A stretch of 38,092 nucleotides of DNA from Oscillospiraceae bacterium (GTDB taxonomy: Bacteria > Bacillota > Clostridia > Oscillospirales > Oscillospiraceae), in assembly GCA_022797115.1 (NCBI GenBank), contig JAAWKB010000012.1, positions 1 through 38,092 of the forward strand. Direction: 5' to 3'. Position numbers and translations under genes: made by a program. The notes beneath the pieces are model-generated. The model saw only the letters and a program-made list of their open reading frames with translations. It made no database searches and was not told where the DNA came from. Position 1 is the first letter of the stretch, and each line of letters begins with the position of its first letter. Of this stretch, positions 8,913-16,533 are shown in pieces.

Positions 8913-9181
8913 TCCTCCAGCGCAAGGCGGGGGAATCCCTGCTCATTGGCGATGAGGTCGAGATCTCTGTCCTGTCGGTGGAGGCCGGGCGGGTGCGCTT
9001 GGCGATTGAGGCGCCGAAGAACATTTCCATACTCCGCAGCGAGCTGAAGAATGCGGCGGCAACCAACCGGGAAGCCGCAGACGAGGAGGCCCCGCCGCTG
9101 ACTTTGCTGAAGCTGCTGCGGGACGCTGCCGGTGGGCTGGTGCCAGATCGGGAGGCCGATGGGCCGGGACAGAAAAAATGA
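8906..9181 (+). CDS. csrA: Translational regulator CsrA
   Basis: CsrA is a dimeric RNA-binding repressor that recognises GGA-containing hairpins, classically in the flagellin leader. The core is canonical: [20 protein letters not shown] with Arg6, then [19 protein letters not shown] including the second RNA-contacting Arg of the family. At 91 residues it is longer than the usual 60-75. The extra C-terminal tail (about 56-91) contains a predicted helix ([11 protein letters not shown]) and a polar end. The ATG overlaps the end of fliW. It is the last gene before a strong hairpin, so it ends the flgM operon. Confidence 0.95.
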   Translation: MLILQRKAGESLLIGDEVEISVLSVEAGRVRLAIEAPKNISILRSELKNAAATNREAADEEAPPLTLLKLLRDAAGGLVPDREADGPGQKK

Positions 9182-9188
9182 GGAATAG

Positions 9189-9226
9189 AACGCCCACGGG
9201 TTTCATATAAAAAACCTGTGGGCGTT
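9189..9226 (+). terminator. Terminator-like hairpin after csrA
   Basis: A 15-bp stem with a single G-U wobble pairs 9189-9203 with 9212-9226 around an 8-nt A/T-rich loop, starting 8 nt after the csrA stop. There is no downstream T-run, so it may act with Rho or as an mRNA 3'-end stabiliser. A promoter follows about 200 bp later, which supports a transcription-unit boundary here. Confidence 0.55.
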
Positions 9227-9424
9227 ACGTTCATCCCGGCTGCGGCCGGGCCTGCAAAGGGGCTGAATGGGAAAGTTTGGGAGGGGTGGAACAATATGGG
9301 ACTGGCTGGTTCCAATAATTTATAGATTTTGACAAGATAAGGAAAGATACATGGGAAAATAACAAAATATTGCCTGCCAATTTGTGTATATATGGCCAAA
9401 TCCGACAAAATTTTGATTTACTAC

Positions 9425-9453
9425 TTGCGTTCCGGTGCAAAAAGCATTATACT
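9425..9453 (+). promoter_or_regulatory. Sigma-A promoter of the flgB operon
   Basis: TTGCGT (9425-9430) and TATACT (9448-9453) are separated by exactly 17 bp. The region is much more AT-rich than the surrounding genes. It is the only strong promoter seen before the long flgB-to-cheV gene run, so it is probably the main promoter of the fla/che operon. Expected transcription start is near 9460, leaving a leader of about 120 nt. Confidence 0.65.
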
Positions 9454-9582
9454 AAATCCATCCGTATCGGGTAAGGCAAATAGCTTGGTTAAGCAGCCTG
9501 TTTCTTCTAATAAAAAGCCTCTTGAGAGCTATATGGGAGGGCGTCCGGAACGGGCCTATTTTAACAATTGGAGGACGAATCC
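9454..9582 (+). promoter_or_regulatory. Structured leader of flgB operon (unassigned)
   Basis: The roughly 120-nt leader can form a nested hairpin: AGGC (9474-9477) with GCCT (9496-9499), enclosing GCTT (9483-9486) with AAGC (9491-9494) and a GGTT loop. I could not match it to the c-di-GMP riboswitch classes that control flagellar operons in some Clostridia. No convincing small gene is present. The leader could carry post-transcriptional control, but that is unproven. Confidence 0.3.
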
Positions 9583-9975
9583 ATGTCGGACTTCTTAACA
9601 TCTAATTCCATGATGATGCTAGAGCGGGCTATGAATTTCCAGTGGACCAAGCAGCGGGCCATAGCCGATAACGTCGTCAATGCGGAAACACCCGATTATA
9701 AGACAAAATATGTCACTTTTGAGGAGACGCTGCGCAAGAATATCCGCACCGCTGCTCAGAAGCTGGCCGGCGGGCCCACGATGCGCAGCGTAATTTCCAC
9801 CGCCTCGCCGGTGGTGCATATTGCCGACGACGAGACCGCCCGCATGGATGGCAACGGTGTCAACGTGGCGGAGCAGCAGATTGAGCTGGTACGCAGCGCC
9901 TATCAGGTCCAGCACCTTTACCGGGCATTCAACAGCGATATGTCCCGCCTGCTCACATCGATCCGTGGGCAGTAA
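9583..9975 (+). CDS. flgB: Flagellar basal-body rod protein FlgB
   Basis: FlgB is a proximal rod component, assembled on the MS ring and FliE. The 130 residues have FlgB landmarks: N-terminal helix (LERAMNFQWTKQRAIADNVVNAETPDYK), where the family asparagine-rich box reads NVVNAETPDYK, and the C-terminal VNVAEQQIELVRSAYQVQHLYRAF region. The start at 9583 follows TGGAGG by about 8 nt. It is the first gene of the long operon and is followed by flgC and fliE, the standard order. Confidence 0.94.
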   Translation: MSDFLTSNSMMMLERAMNFQWTKQRAIADNVVNAETPDYKTKYVTFEETLRKNIRTAAQKLAGGPTMRSVISTASPVVHIADDETARMDGNGVNVAEQQIELVRSAYQVQHLYRAFNSDMSRLLTSIRGQ

Positions 9976-10069
9976 AGAGGATGAGCTGCGGCTGGATGCC
10001 ATAAATGCGTAATTTATAGCATATAGAATATAGAAAATTGGCGCGGGGAGATAGAAAGGAAGGTTTTCC

Positions 10070-10531
10070 ATGGCGTTTATGAGCACCATCGATATCATCG
10101 GTTCGGGGATTACCGCCCAGCACCTGCGGCTGGACGTAATCAGTGAAAATGTCACGAACATCAACACGACCCGCACGGAGCAGGGCGGGGCATACCGGCG
10201 GAAGGTGACAGTCTTCCAAGCTGTAGATGGGCGGGACCGTTTCCGCAACGTGCTGGCGCGGACCAGGGACGGGCTTGTCAGCAACGCCCGCTATCAGAGC
10301 ACCGGCGGCGTGAGCGTGGTGGAGATCGGGGAGGACCCGTCGGATTTCAAGCTGAAATACGACCCAACGGACCCGGACGCGAACGATGAGGGGTACGTGG
10401 AGCTGCCTAATGTTGATCTGGTGAAGGAAATTGCTGACGCTATGGCGGCCAGCCAGGCATACTCCGCCAACGTGACAGCGTTTAATGTGATTAAAAATGT
10501 GATTTCCTCGGGCCTGGAGATCGGCAGATAA
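10070..10531 (+). CDS. flgC: Flagellar basal-body rod protein FlgC
   Basis: FlgC is the second proximal rod protein. The 153-residue product starts with the rod signature STIDIIGSGITAQHLRLDVI followed by NVTNINTTRTEQGGAYRRK. It ends with the family C-terminus containing YVELPNVDLVKEIADAM and a helix near NVTAFNVIKNVI. The ribosome site AAGGAAGG precedes the ATG. A 94-nt AT-rich gap without visible genes separates it from flgB. Confidence 0.95.
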   Translation: MAFMSTIDIIGSGITAQHLRLDVISENVTNINTTRTEQGGAYRRKVTVFQAVDGRDRFRNVLARTRDGLVSNARYQSTGGVSVVEIGEDPSDFKLKYDPTDPDANDEGYVELPNVDLVKEIADAMAASQAYSANVTAFNVIKNVISSGLEIGR

Positions 10532-10544
10532 AGAGAGAACGCGT

Positions 10545-10593
10545 GGGACAGACAGGTAGAACACAGGGCTTTTCTGGCTAACTGGTCTGTCCC
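10545..10593 (+). repeat. Inverted repeat between flgC and fliE
   Basis: GGGACAGAC (10545-10553) pairs perfectly with GTCTGTCCC (10585-10593), a 9-bp stem with a 31-nt loop. It has no T-run, so it is more likely an mRNA processing or stability element than a terminator. The gap to fliE contains no gene. Confidence 0.5.
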
Positions 10594-10670
10594 TGTCGTG
10601 CGTGTTATGGGGTGGCGGCAGAATGCCGCACGGCCAATTTCTACGAAATGGACATTTGGAGGAATGGGAT

Positions 10671-10979
10671 ATGAACCAGACAATACAGCCGGTCTCCCCT
10701 CTGTGGGAGTCCTTTCCCGCCCGTCAGGCCCAGCCGGCCGGCAGCGTGAAGGAGGGCGGGTCGATCTTTGCGGATATCTTCCGTACGGCAATTGATAATG
10801 TTCGCGAGAGCGAGGACGACGTGGCGAAGAAGGAATATTTGCTCTCCACCGGCCAGCTGGACAACCCCGCTGAGGTGAATATGGCGACCTACAAGGCGGA
10901 GGCAGCCATTGCCTTGCTGGTGCAGCTGCGCGAGCGGGCGATGAACGCCTACAGCGAGCTGAGCCGCATCAGCCTGTAA
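10671..10979 (+). CDS. fliE: Flagellar hook-basal body adaptor FliE
   Basis: FliE links the MS ring to the rod and is among the first proteins exported. The 102-residue product has a variable N-terminus and the conserved C-terminal half, with FRTAIDNVRESEDDVAKKEYLL, then NPAEVNMATYKAEAAIALLVQLRERAM and a closing helix. The start at 10671 (MNQTIQ) has GGAGG 8 nt upstream; an in-frame upstream extension would have no ribosome site. It lies immediately before fliF, as in most Firmicutes. Confidence 0.93.
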   Translation: MNQTIQPVSPLWESFPARQAQPAGSVKEGGSIFADIFRTAIDNVRESEDDVAKKEYLLSTGQLDNPAEVNMATYKAEAAIALLVQLRERAMNAYSELSRISL

Positions 10980-11025
10980 AAGGCGGCGTTATGTCATTTG
11001 ATACATTAGGCCGGAGGGAAGCAGA

Positions 11026-12672
11026 GTGGATACAAAGCTGAAGGGCGTTTGGGAAAAGGTCAAGGCTTTTTTCAAAAACATGAGCACGAAGGTGCGCATC
11101 ATACTAGGCGCATCCCTGGCCGTGGTCCTGATCGCCATCATCGCCTTGGTTCTTGTGTTGAACAACAGGCCCTATGCGACGCTGTTTACCAACCTGACCA
11201 CGGCGGAGGCCAGCGAGATCATCTCCTACCTCCAGGAAAACGGTGTCACGGACTACCGGTTGGTGGGGGACACCATTGAGGTCCGCGCGGACCAGCAGGA
11301 CGTGCTGTTGGCCCAGCTGGCGCTGGCCGGCTACCCGAAGGACGGGACCCTGTACGACACCTATTTCAGCAACGTGGGCACCATGTCCACCACCTCCGAG
11401 CGGGCCACGGCGTTCAAAATCGCTGTAGAGGAGAAGCTGGCGGCCGTTATCCGCAAATTCCCCGGTGTGCGGGATGCGGACGTGCAGCTGGCCTTTGGTG
11501 AGGAACGGACATACGTGTTCGAGGAAGTGAATACGGAGACGAAGGCCACCGTCTATTTGGATCTCGTTGATGGCATGACCCTGTCCAACCAGCAGGTGGA
11601 GGGCATCCGGGGACTGGTGTCCCACGCCATCGAGGGGCTCAACATTGAGAACGTATTTATCACCGACGGCCTGGGCAACACCTATTCCGCCGGAGACACT
11701 GCCGATCTGGGGGATGCCAGCCAGCTCAAGCGGCAGCAGGAGGAGTATTATAATAACCTCATCCGCACCCAGATTGTCCAGATCCTCAGCGGGATCTACG
11801 GCGAGGACAATGTCCGTGTGTCGGTGCATACCACCATGGATGTCAACCGCCGGTACATAGAATCCACCGAGTACAGCCAGCCGGAGGGCTCCTATGAAAA
11901 CGGGGGCCTGATCGGTAAGGAGACCACATTCTTCTATATCACCCGGGACGGCCTGGAGCCTGTGGGCGGCGTGGTAGGCACCACGGCCAACTCCGATATC
12001 CAGACCTACGTGGAGGACCTGCAGCAGGCAATCGGAGACGGCGACACCGCCGGGGCGTCCAAGGATCTGGATAACAAGATCAACGAGACCCATGAGCAGG
12101 TGGAGGTAGTGGCAGGCACCATTACCAATATCAGCGTCGCCGTCACCATCAATGAAAGTGCCAACGCCGCCGCCAATGTGGATCTGGAGAGCCTGCGCAG
12201 CCATGTGGCTGTAGCCTCCGGCATCGGCGGTGAGAACCCGGAGCAGTATGTATCCGTGCTGCTGGCGCCCTTCCTGGTGGATGAGCCCGTACCGGTAGAT
12301 ACGATCTTCTCTGAGGATATGATCCCGTACCTGATCATCGCCGCTGCCGCACTGCTGCTGCTGGTGATCCTCCTGATTGTGATCCTGAGCATCAGGCGCA
12401 AAAGACGGAAGAAGAAGCAGGAGGAAGAGGAGCGCGAGGCCGCCGCAATGGAGGAGCAGCTCGCCGCCGAGGGGCTCGGCATTACGCCGGAGGCCGCCGC
12501 TGCAATCGCCGCTGCCGCTCCGACTGGCGGTGCAGATATCATGGAGATGAACACGGAGAAGAGCATGGAGCTGCGCAAGACGGTCCGGCAGTTCGTACAG
12601 AACAACCCGGAGGTTGCCGCGCAGATGATCAAGACCTGGCTGAAGGGCGGAGAGGAGGAAGGCAATGGCTGA
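11026..12672 (+). CDS. fliF: Flagellar MS-ring protein FliF
   Basis: FliF forms the membrane MS ring on which the export gate and C ring assemble. The 548-residue protein has two membrane segments, about 25-45 and 434-455, flanking a large extracytoplasmic domain with ring-building motifs (NRPYATLFTNLTTAEASEI; MSTTSERATAFKIAVEEKL). The short cytoplasmic tail (about 456-548) is acidic and Ala-rich. It ends in VRQFVQNNPEVAAQMIKTWL, the conserved FliG-binding element. The start is GTG at 11026 with GGAGGGA upstream. It overlaps fliG by 8 nt, consistent with stoichiometric coupling of ring and switch. Confidence 0.97.
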   Translation: MDTKLKGVWEKVKAFFKNMSTKVRIILGASLAVVLIAIIALVLVLNNRPYATLFTNLTTAEASEIISYLQENGVTDYRLVGDTIEVRADQQDVLLAQLALAGYPKDGTLYDTYFSNVGTMSTTSERATAFKIAVEEKLAAVIRKFPGVRDADVQLAFGEERTYVFEEVNTETKATVYLDLVDGMTLSNQQVEGIRGLVSHAIEGLNIENVFITDGLGNTYSAGDTADLGDASQLKRQQEEYYNNLIRTQIVQILSGIYGEDNVRVSVHTTMDVNRRYIESTEYSQPEGSYENGGLIGKETTFFYITRDGLEPVGGVVGTTANSDIQTYVEDLQQAIGDGDTAGASKDLDNKINETHEQVEVVAGTITNISVAVTINESANAAANVDLESLRSHVAVASGIGGENPEQYVSVLLAPFLVDEPVPVDTIFSEDMIPYLIIAAAALLLLVILLIVILSIRRKRRKKKQEEEEREAAAMEEQLAAEGLGITPEAAAAIAAAAPTGGADIMEMNTEKSMELRKTVRQFVQNNPEVAAQMIKTWLKGGEEEGNG

Positions 12673-13681
12673 AATCGCAAAAGCTGAGCTCACTACATCC
12701 CAGAAGGCTGCAGCAGTCATTGTCTCCCTGGGCGCAGAGAAGGCGTCGCTGCTCTATCAGTACATGGAGCCTGCGGATCTTGAGCTGCTGACCCTGGAGG
12801 TTGCCCGTCTGGGCATGATGGACGCGGCCCAGACGGAGGAGGTCCTCACTGAGTTTTACCAGAGCTGCCTGACCAACAAGGCGGTAACAGAGGGCGGGCT
12901 GGAATATGCCCGGGCCGTGCTGGAAAAGGCTTTCGGCAGCCAGACGGCCAGCGCCCTGCTGGAGAAGGTGACCAAGTCCCTGAAGAACCGGGAATTCGCT
13001 TTCCTCAACAAGGCGGATGTCAAGAGCCTCTATTCCGCCCTGCAAAACGAGCGTCCCCAGACCATGGCCCTTGTCCTGGCCTATGTGGACCCGGACAAGG
13101 CGGCCGGCGTCATCGAGCAGCTGCCCCCCGAGCGGCAGGTCAAGGTGGTGGAGGCAATCGCCACCATGGAGAGCGCCTCCCCCGCCGCCATCAAGATCAT
13201 CGAGGCGGAGATGGAGCGCAAGTTCTCCAACATGATTACCAACTCCAATGTCAAGGTGGGCGGCATCGACTACGTAGCCAACATCATGAACAACCTGGAT
13301 CGCTCCAGCGAGAAGAGCATCTTCGACCGCTTGAGTGTGAACAACGAGGAGCTGGCCGACGAGATCCGCAAGCGCATGTTCGTCTTCGAGGATATCGTCA
13401 CCATGGACGACCGCTCTGTCCAGCGCGTCCTGCGCGACTGCGACCCGCGGGATCTGGTGCTCTCCCTCAAGACGGCCAATACGGAGGTTGCCAACAAGCT
13501 CTTTACCAACATGTCCGCCCGTATGGCGGAGAGCATCCGGGACGACCTGGAGATTACCACCAATGTCCGCATGAAGGACGTGGAGGACGCCCAGCAGCGT
13601 ATCGTGGGCATCATCCGCGACCTGGAGGAGAGGAACGAAATTGTCATCCTGAAGGGCGGAAAGGACGATATCATTGCATAA
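12665..13681 (+). CDS. fliG: Flagellar motor switch protein FliG
   Basis: FliG is the C-ring protein that binds FliF and exchanges torque with MotA. The 338 residues comprise an N-terminal FliF-binding domain, a middle armadillo domain and a C-terminal torque helix with the charged residues in KRMFVFEDIVTMDDRSVQRVLR. The middle-domain EHPQ motif, which contacts FliM, reads ERPQ here (129-132), a His-to-Arg change. The start lies in the fliF end (8-nt overlap) behind a GGAGGAA site. The identification is secure. Confidence 0.97.
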   Translation: MAEIAKAELTTSQKAAAVIVSLGAEKASLLYQYMEPADLELLTLEVARLGMMDAAQTEEVLTEFYQSCLTNKAVTEGGLEYARAVLEKAFGSQTASALLEKVTKSLKNREFAFLNKADVKSLYSALQNERPQTMALVLAYVDPDKAAGVIEQLPPERQVKVVEAIATMESASPAAIKIIEAEMERKFSNMITNSNVKVGGIDYVANIMNNLDRSSEKSIFDRLSVNNEELADEIRKRMFVFEDIVTMDDRSVQRVLRDCDPRDLVLSLKTANTEVANKLFTNMSARMAESIRDDLEITTNVRMKDVEDAQQRIVGIIRDLEERNEIVILKGGKDDIIA

Positions 13682-14540
13682 CATTTTCAAGGGATTCCTA
13701 AATCCCCCGGCAGAGGAATATGTTTTTCCCGATGCCAGTTCCATCGAGATGGAGGGTGAGCTCCCGCCCGCCGGGAGCGGCGGGGAGGAATTGGAGGCGG
13801 AGGAGACCGGCGTTGATGAGCTGGAGCTTGAGTCCGCTGCGGAACCCGAGGAAGAGGAGGAAGAAGAGGCGGAGGAGGCCCAGCCGGACCGGCAGAACCC
13901 GGTCCAGTACGCCCAGCTCCAGGCGGAGCTGATCCTTCGCCAGGCCCAGGAGGACGCGGAGCAGCTGCTGGTGAATGCCCGCGCCGCTGCCAAGGAGGAA
14001 CAGGAGCAGATCCGCGCCGGTGCGCGGGACGAGGGCTACCGCGTCGGCTACGCCGAGGGCACTGCCAAGGCGATGGAGGACGCTGTCCGTGACCGGGAGG
14101 CGACTGCCGCCCGTCTGGAGAAGGAGGTGCAGGGTTTCCTGGAGAAGGCCAATATGGCCCGGGAGGAAATGCTGCTCCAGACCCGGGAGGAGCTCCTGGA
14201 CCTGTGCATCACCATCGCAGAAAAGGTGGTTCGGGTGAGCCTGCGCAGCAGCAGCGAGGTCATTGTGCGCATGATCCAGACCGCCACGGAACGGCTCAAG
14301 CGCCAGGAGTGGGTACACATCTATATCTCTGGATGCAGCGCAAAGGGTGCGGCCCAGATTTCCCCCGCCCTCACCACCGCCCTGGGAGCCCTGTCCCAGC
14401 ATGTGAAAATCGTCCCCATGGGGGACGATGAGAGCGGTACCTGCATTGTCGAGACGCCGGAGGAAATCATCGATGCCAGCGTCTCCACCCAGATGTCCAA
14501 TATCCGGGATATCCTGCGCGACCAGATGAGCGCGCTGTGA
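13674..14540 (+). CDS. fliH: Flagellar export ATPase regulator FliH
   Basis: FliH is the peripheral stalk-like partner that tethers and restrains the FliI ATPase. The 288-residue product has a very acidic low-complexity N-terminal segment (about 24-72, with a run of glutamates). A long coiled coil follows that includes the glycine-spaced DEGYRVGYAEG repeat at about 121-131. The conserved C-terminal FliI-binding domain includes IAEKVVRVSL and the ending CIVETPEEIIDASVSTQM. The apparent start is TTG (HNIFKGF follows), overlapping fliG by 8 nt with AAAGGA upstream. A later ATG at 13749 has no ribosome site. Confidence 0.88.
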   Translation: MHNIFKGFLNPPAEEYVFPDASSIEMEGELPPAGSGGEELEAEETGVDELELESAAEPEEEEEEEAEEAQPDRQNPVQYAQLQAELILRQAQEDAEQLLVNARAAAKEEQEQIRAGARDEGYRVGYAEGTAKAMEDAVRDREATAARLEKEVQGFLEKANMAREEMLLQTREELLDLCITIAEKVVRVSLRSSSEVIVRMIQTATERLKRQEWVHIYISGCSAKGAAQISPALTTALGALSQHVKIVPMGDDESGTCIVETPEEIIDASVSTQMSNIRDILRDQMSAL

Positions 14541-14565
14541 TCCCGGCAGAGGAGAAAGGACGGAT

Positions 14566-15867
14566 ATGTTCCGCGAAATGATCCCCCTTGTCCGGTCTGC
14601 TGAGACCATGAGCCGGACCGGAAAAATCGAAAATATCGTGGGCATGTCCATTGAGGCCTCCGGCGGCCGGGCCGCCATCGGCGACATCTGCCGCATCTAC
14701 AGCAACGAGTCCGGAGGCCAGGTCCCCGCTGAGGTGGTAGGGTTCAAGAATGACCATATCCTGCTGATGCCCTACGCCAATATGAGCGGGATTTCTGCGG
14801 GCAACTTTGTCCGCAACACCGGCAAGCGGCTCACCCTTCCGGTAGGGCCCTTCCTGCGGGGACGGGTCATCAACGCCCTGGGCCAGCCCATTGACGGGCT
14901 GGAGCCCTTCGGGCGGGGGGACACCTTCTCCGTCGATTCCACTTACATCAACCCCATGACCCGGCCCCCGATCCGGGAGCGGATGGAGTTTGGCATAAAA
15001 GCCATCGACAGCCTGCTGACCATCGGGAAAGGGCAGAGAATTGGTATCTTTGCCGGCTCCGGCGTAGGTAAGTCCACCCTCATGGGCATGATCGCAAAAA
15101 ACGTGAAGGCGGACATCAATGTCATCGCCCTGGTGGGCGAGCGTGGCCGCGAGGTGCTGGAGTTCATGCAGAAGGACCTGGGGGAGGAGGGGATGCGCCG
15201 CTCCATCCTGGTAGTGGCTACATCCGACCAGCCCGCTATGCTGCGCATGAAGTGCCCCAGCGTCGCCACCAGCATTGCCGAGTATTTCCGGGACCAGGGG
15301 TATGATGTGCTCTTGATGATGGACTCCCTTACCCGGTTTGCCATGGCCCAGCGGGAGATCGGCCTGGCCGTAGGCGAGCCCCCGGTGGCCAGGGGTTACA
15401 CCCCGTCCATCTATGCGGAGCTGCCCAAGCTTCTTGAGCGGAGCGGTAACTTCGAGAAGGGCTCCATCACCGGCGTCTACACTGTGCTGGTGGAGGGCGA
15501 CGACACCAATGAACCCATTGCAGACACGGTGCGCGGCATCCTGGACGGGCACATTGTCCTCTCCCGCCAGCTGGCGAACGCCAACCACTTCCCGGCCATC
15601 GACGTGGGGGCAAGCATCTCCCGTCTGATGACGGAGATCGTTTCCCCGGAGCACCGGAAACTCGCCAGCCAGCTGCGGGATATTATGGGAGTGTATGCGA
15701 AGAATGCAGACCTGGTATCGATTGGCGCGTATAAGACCGGCACCAACCCGAAGCTGGACCATGCCTTGGGCAAGATGGACGCTATCAACCAGTTTTTGAT
15801 GCAGGGCGTGGACGAGGCGTTTTCCTATGAACAGAGTTTAGAACAGCTGCGGCGCATTATGCGGTAA
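14566..15867 (+). CDS. fliI: Flagellum-specific export ATPase FliI
   Basis: FliI is the F1-beta-like ATPase that helps unfold and load export substrates. The 433-residue protein has the Walker A GSGVGKST at 164-171 and Walker B LLMMDS ending with Asp253-Ser254. The catalytic glutamate region GERGREVLEF follows the P-loop, and the conserved substrate-lobe motif PPVARGYTPSIYAELPKLLERSG lies near 270. The start at 14566 has AGAAAGG upstream. It sits in the fliH-fliI-fliJ cassette typical of the complex. Confidence 0.97.
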   Translation: MFREMIPLVRSAETMSRTGKIENIVGMSIEASGGRAAIGDICRIYSNESGGQVPAEVVGFKNDHILLMPYANMSGISAGNFVRNTGKRLTLPVGPFLRGRVINALGQPIDGLEPFGRGDTFSVDSTYINPMTRPPIRERMEFGIKAIDSLLTIGKGQRIGIFAGSGVGKSTLMGMIAKNVKADINVIALVGERGREVLEFMQKDLGEEGMRRSILVVATSDQPAMLRMKCPSVATSIAEYFRDQGYDVLLMMDSLTRFAMAQREIGLAVGEPPVARGYTPSIYAELPKLLERSGNFEKGSITGVYTVLVEGDDTNEPIADTVRGILDGHIVLSRQLANANHFPAIDVGASISRLMTEIVSPEHRKLASQLRDIMGVYAKNADLVSIGAYKTGTNPKLDHALGKMDAINQFLMQGVDEAFSYEQSLEQLRRIMR

Positions 15868-15896
15868 GATACGAGAAGAAAGGAACAGTTTTACCC

Positions 15897-16349
15897 ATGA
15901 AAAAGTTTCACTTTTCCCTGGAAACCGTTCTGGACTATAAACAGCAGATTCTTGCCTCCCTCCAGGCGGAGCACGGGGCCATCCTGGCCCAGGTGCGGGA
16001 GCAGGAGCGGCTGATTGAAGAGCTGGAGGCGGAATATCAGCAGATGGACGGCGAATTTGCCCAGCGGAAGCTGGAGGGAATCGCCATCCTGGACGCGATG
16101 AAGTATGAGCAGTATCTGCGGGCGATGGAGCGGCAGATCCAGCTGGCGTTGGAGGATCTGGCCCAGCTGCAGAAGAAGGAGGAGGCCAAGCGGGCGGAAG
16201 TGGTTACGGCCAAGCAGGACACCTCATCCATTGAGAAGCTGCGGGAAAAGAAACTGGACCACTATAAGAAGGCCATGCAGAAGAACGAGGAGGCCATGAT
16301 CGACGAGCTGGTCTCCACCAAGCGTGTCATGGAGGCGCAGAGCGCATAA
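15897..16349 (+). CDS. fliJ: Flagellar export protein FliJ
   Basis: FliJ is the gamma-subunit-like coiled coil that inserts into the FliI hexamer and touches FlhA. The 150 residues are almost wholly helical and charged, starting with the family pattern FHFSLETVLDYKQQ. Two long antiparallel coiled-coil helices end near KLREKKLDHYKKAMQKNEEAMIDEL. Conservation is low in this family. The position after fliI is strong support. A 184-nt gap with several short hairpins and no gene follows. Confidence 0.87.
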   Translation: MKKFHFSLETVLDYKQQILASLQAEHGAILAQVREQERLIEELEAEYQQMDGEFAQRKLEGIAILDAMKYEQYLRAMERQIQLALEDLAQLQKKEEAKRAEVVTAKQDTSSIEKLREKKLDHYKKAMQKNEEAMIDELVSTKRVMEAQSA

Positions 16350-16533
16350 GATGGGAGCAGCGCCTGTGGGCGTTCTCTGATAGATCTGAGGATGATAGGA
16401 AAGGTGGTGAGGCCGGTCTCAAGCATCCCATTCCAGAGGGAAGGGGGGTGGGCGGACAAGGCGGTGCAAAGCCGCTTCAAACAAGCTGCCTCACGCGGAT
16501 GCGCGGAGAAACGACAAAGGAGAAGCTAGACCT

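Noticed and set aside
9460-9582. c-di-GMP riboswitch in the flgB leader
   Set aside because: I looked for the conserved GEMM-I and GEMM-II core bases; only a GGCAAA-like string is present and the remaining consensus is missing.
9392-9598. 68-codon open frame in the flgB leader
   Set aside because: It overlaps the promoter and the flgB ribosome site, lacks its own Shine-Dalgarno sequence and resembles no known small protein.
11104-12720. 538-codon minus-strand open frame across fliF
   Set aside because: It is antisense to fliF, reads as low-complexity Gly/Asp/Leu/His sequence, and no promoter or ribosome site supports it.
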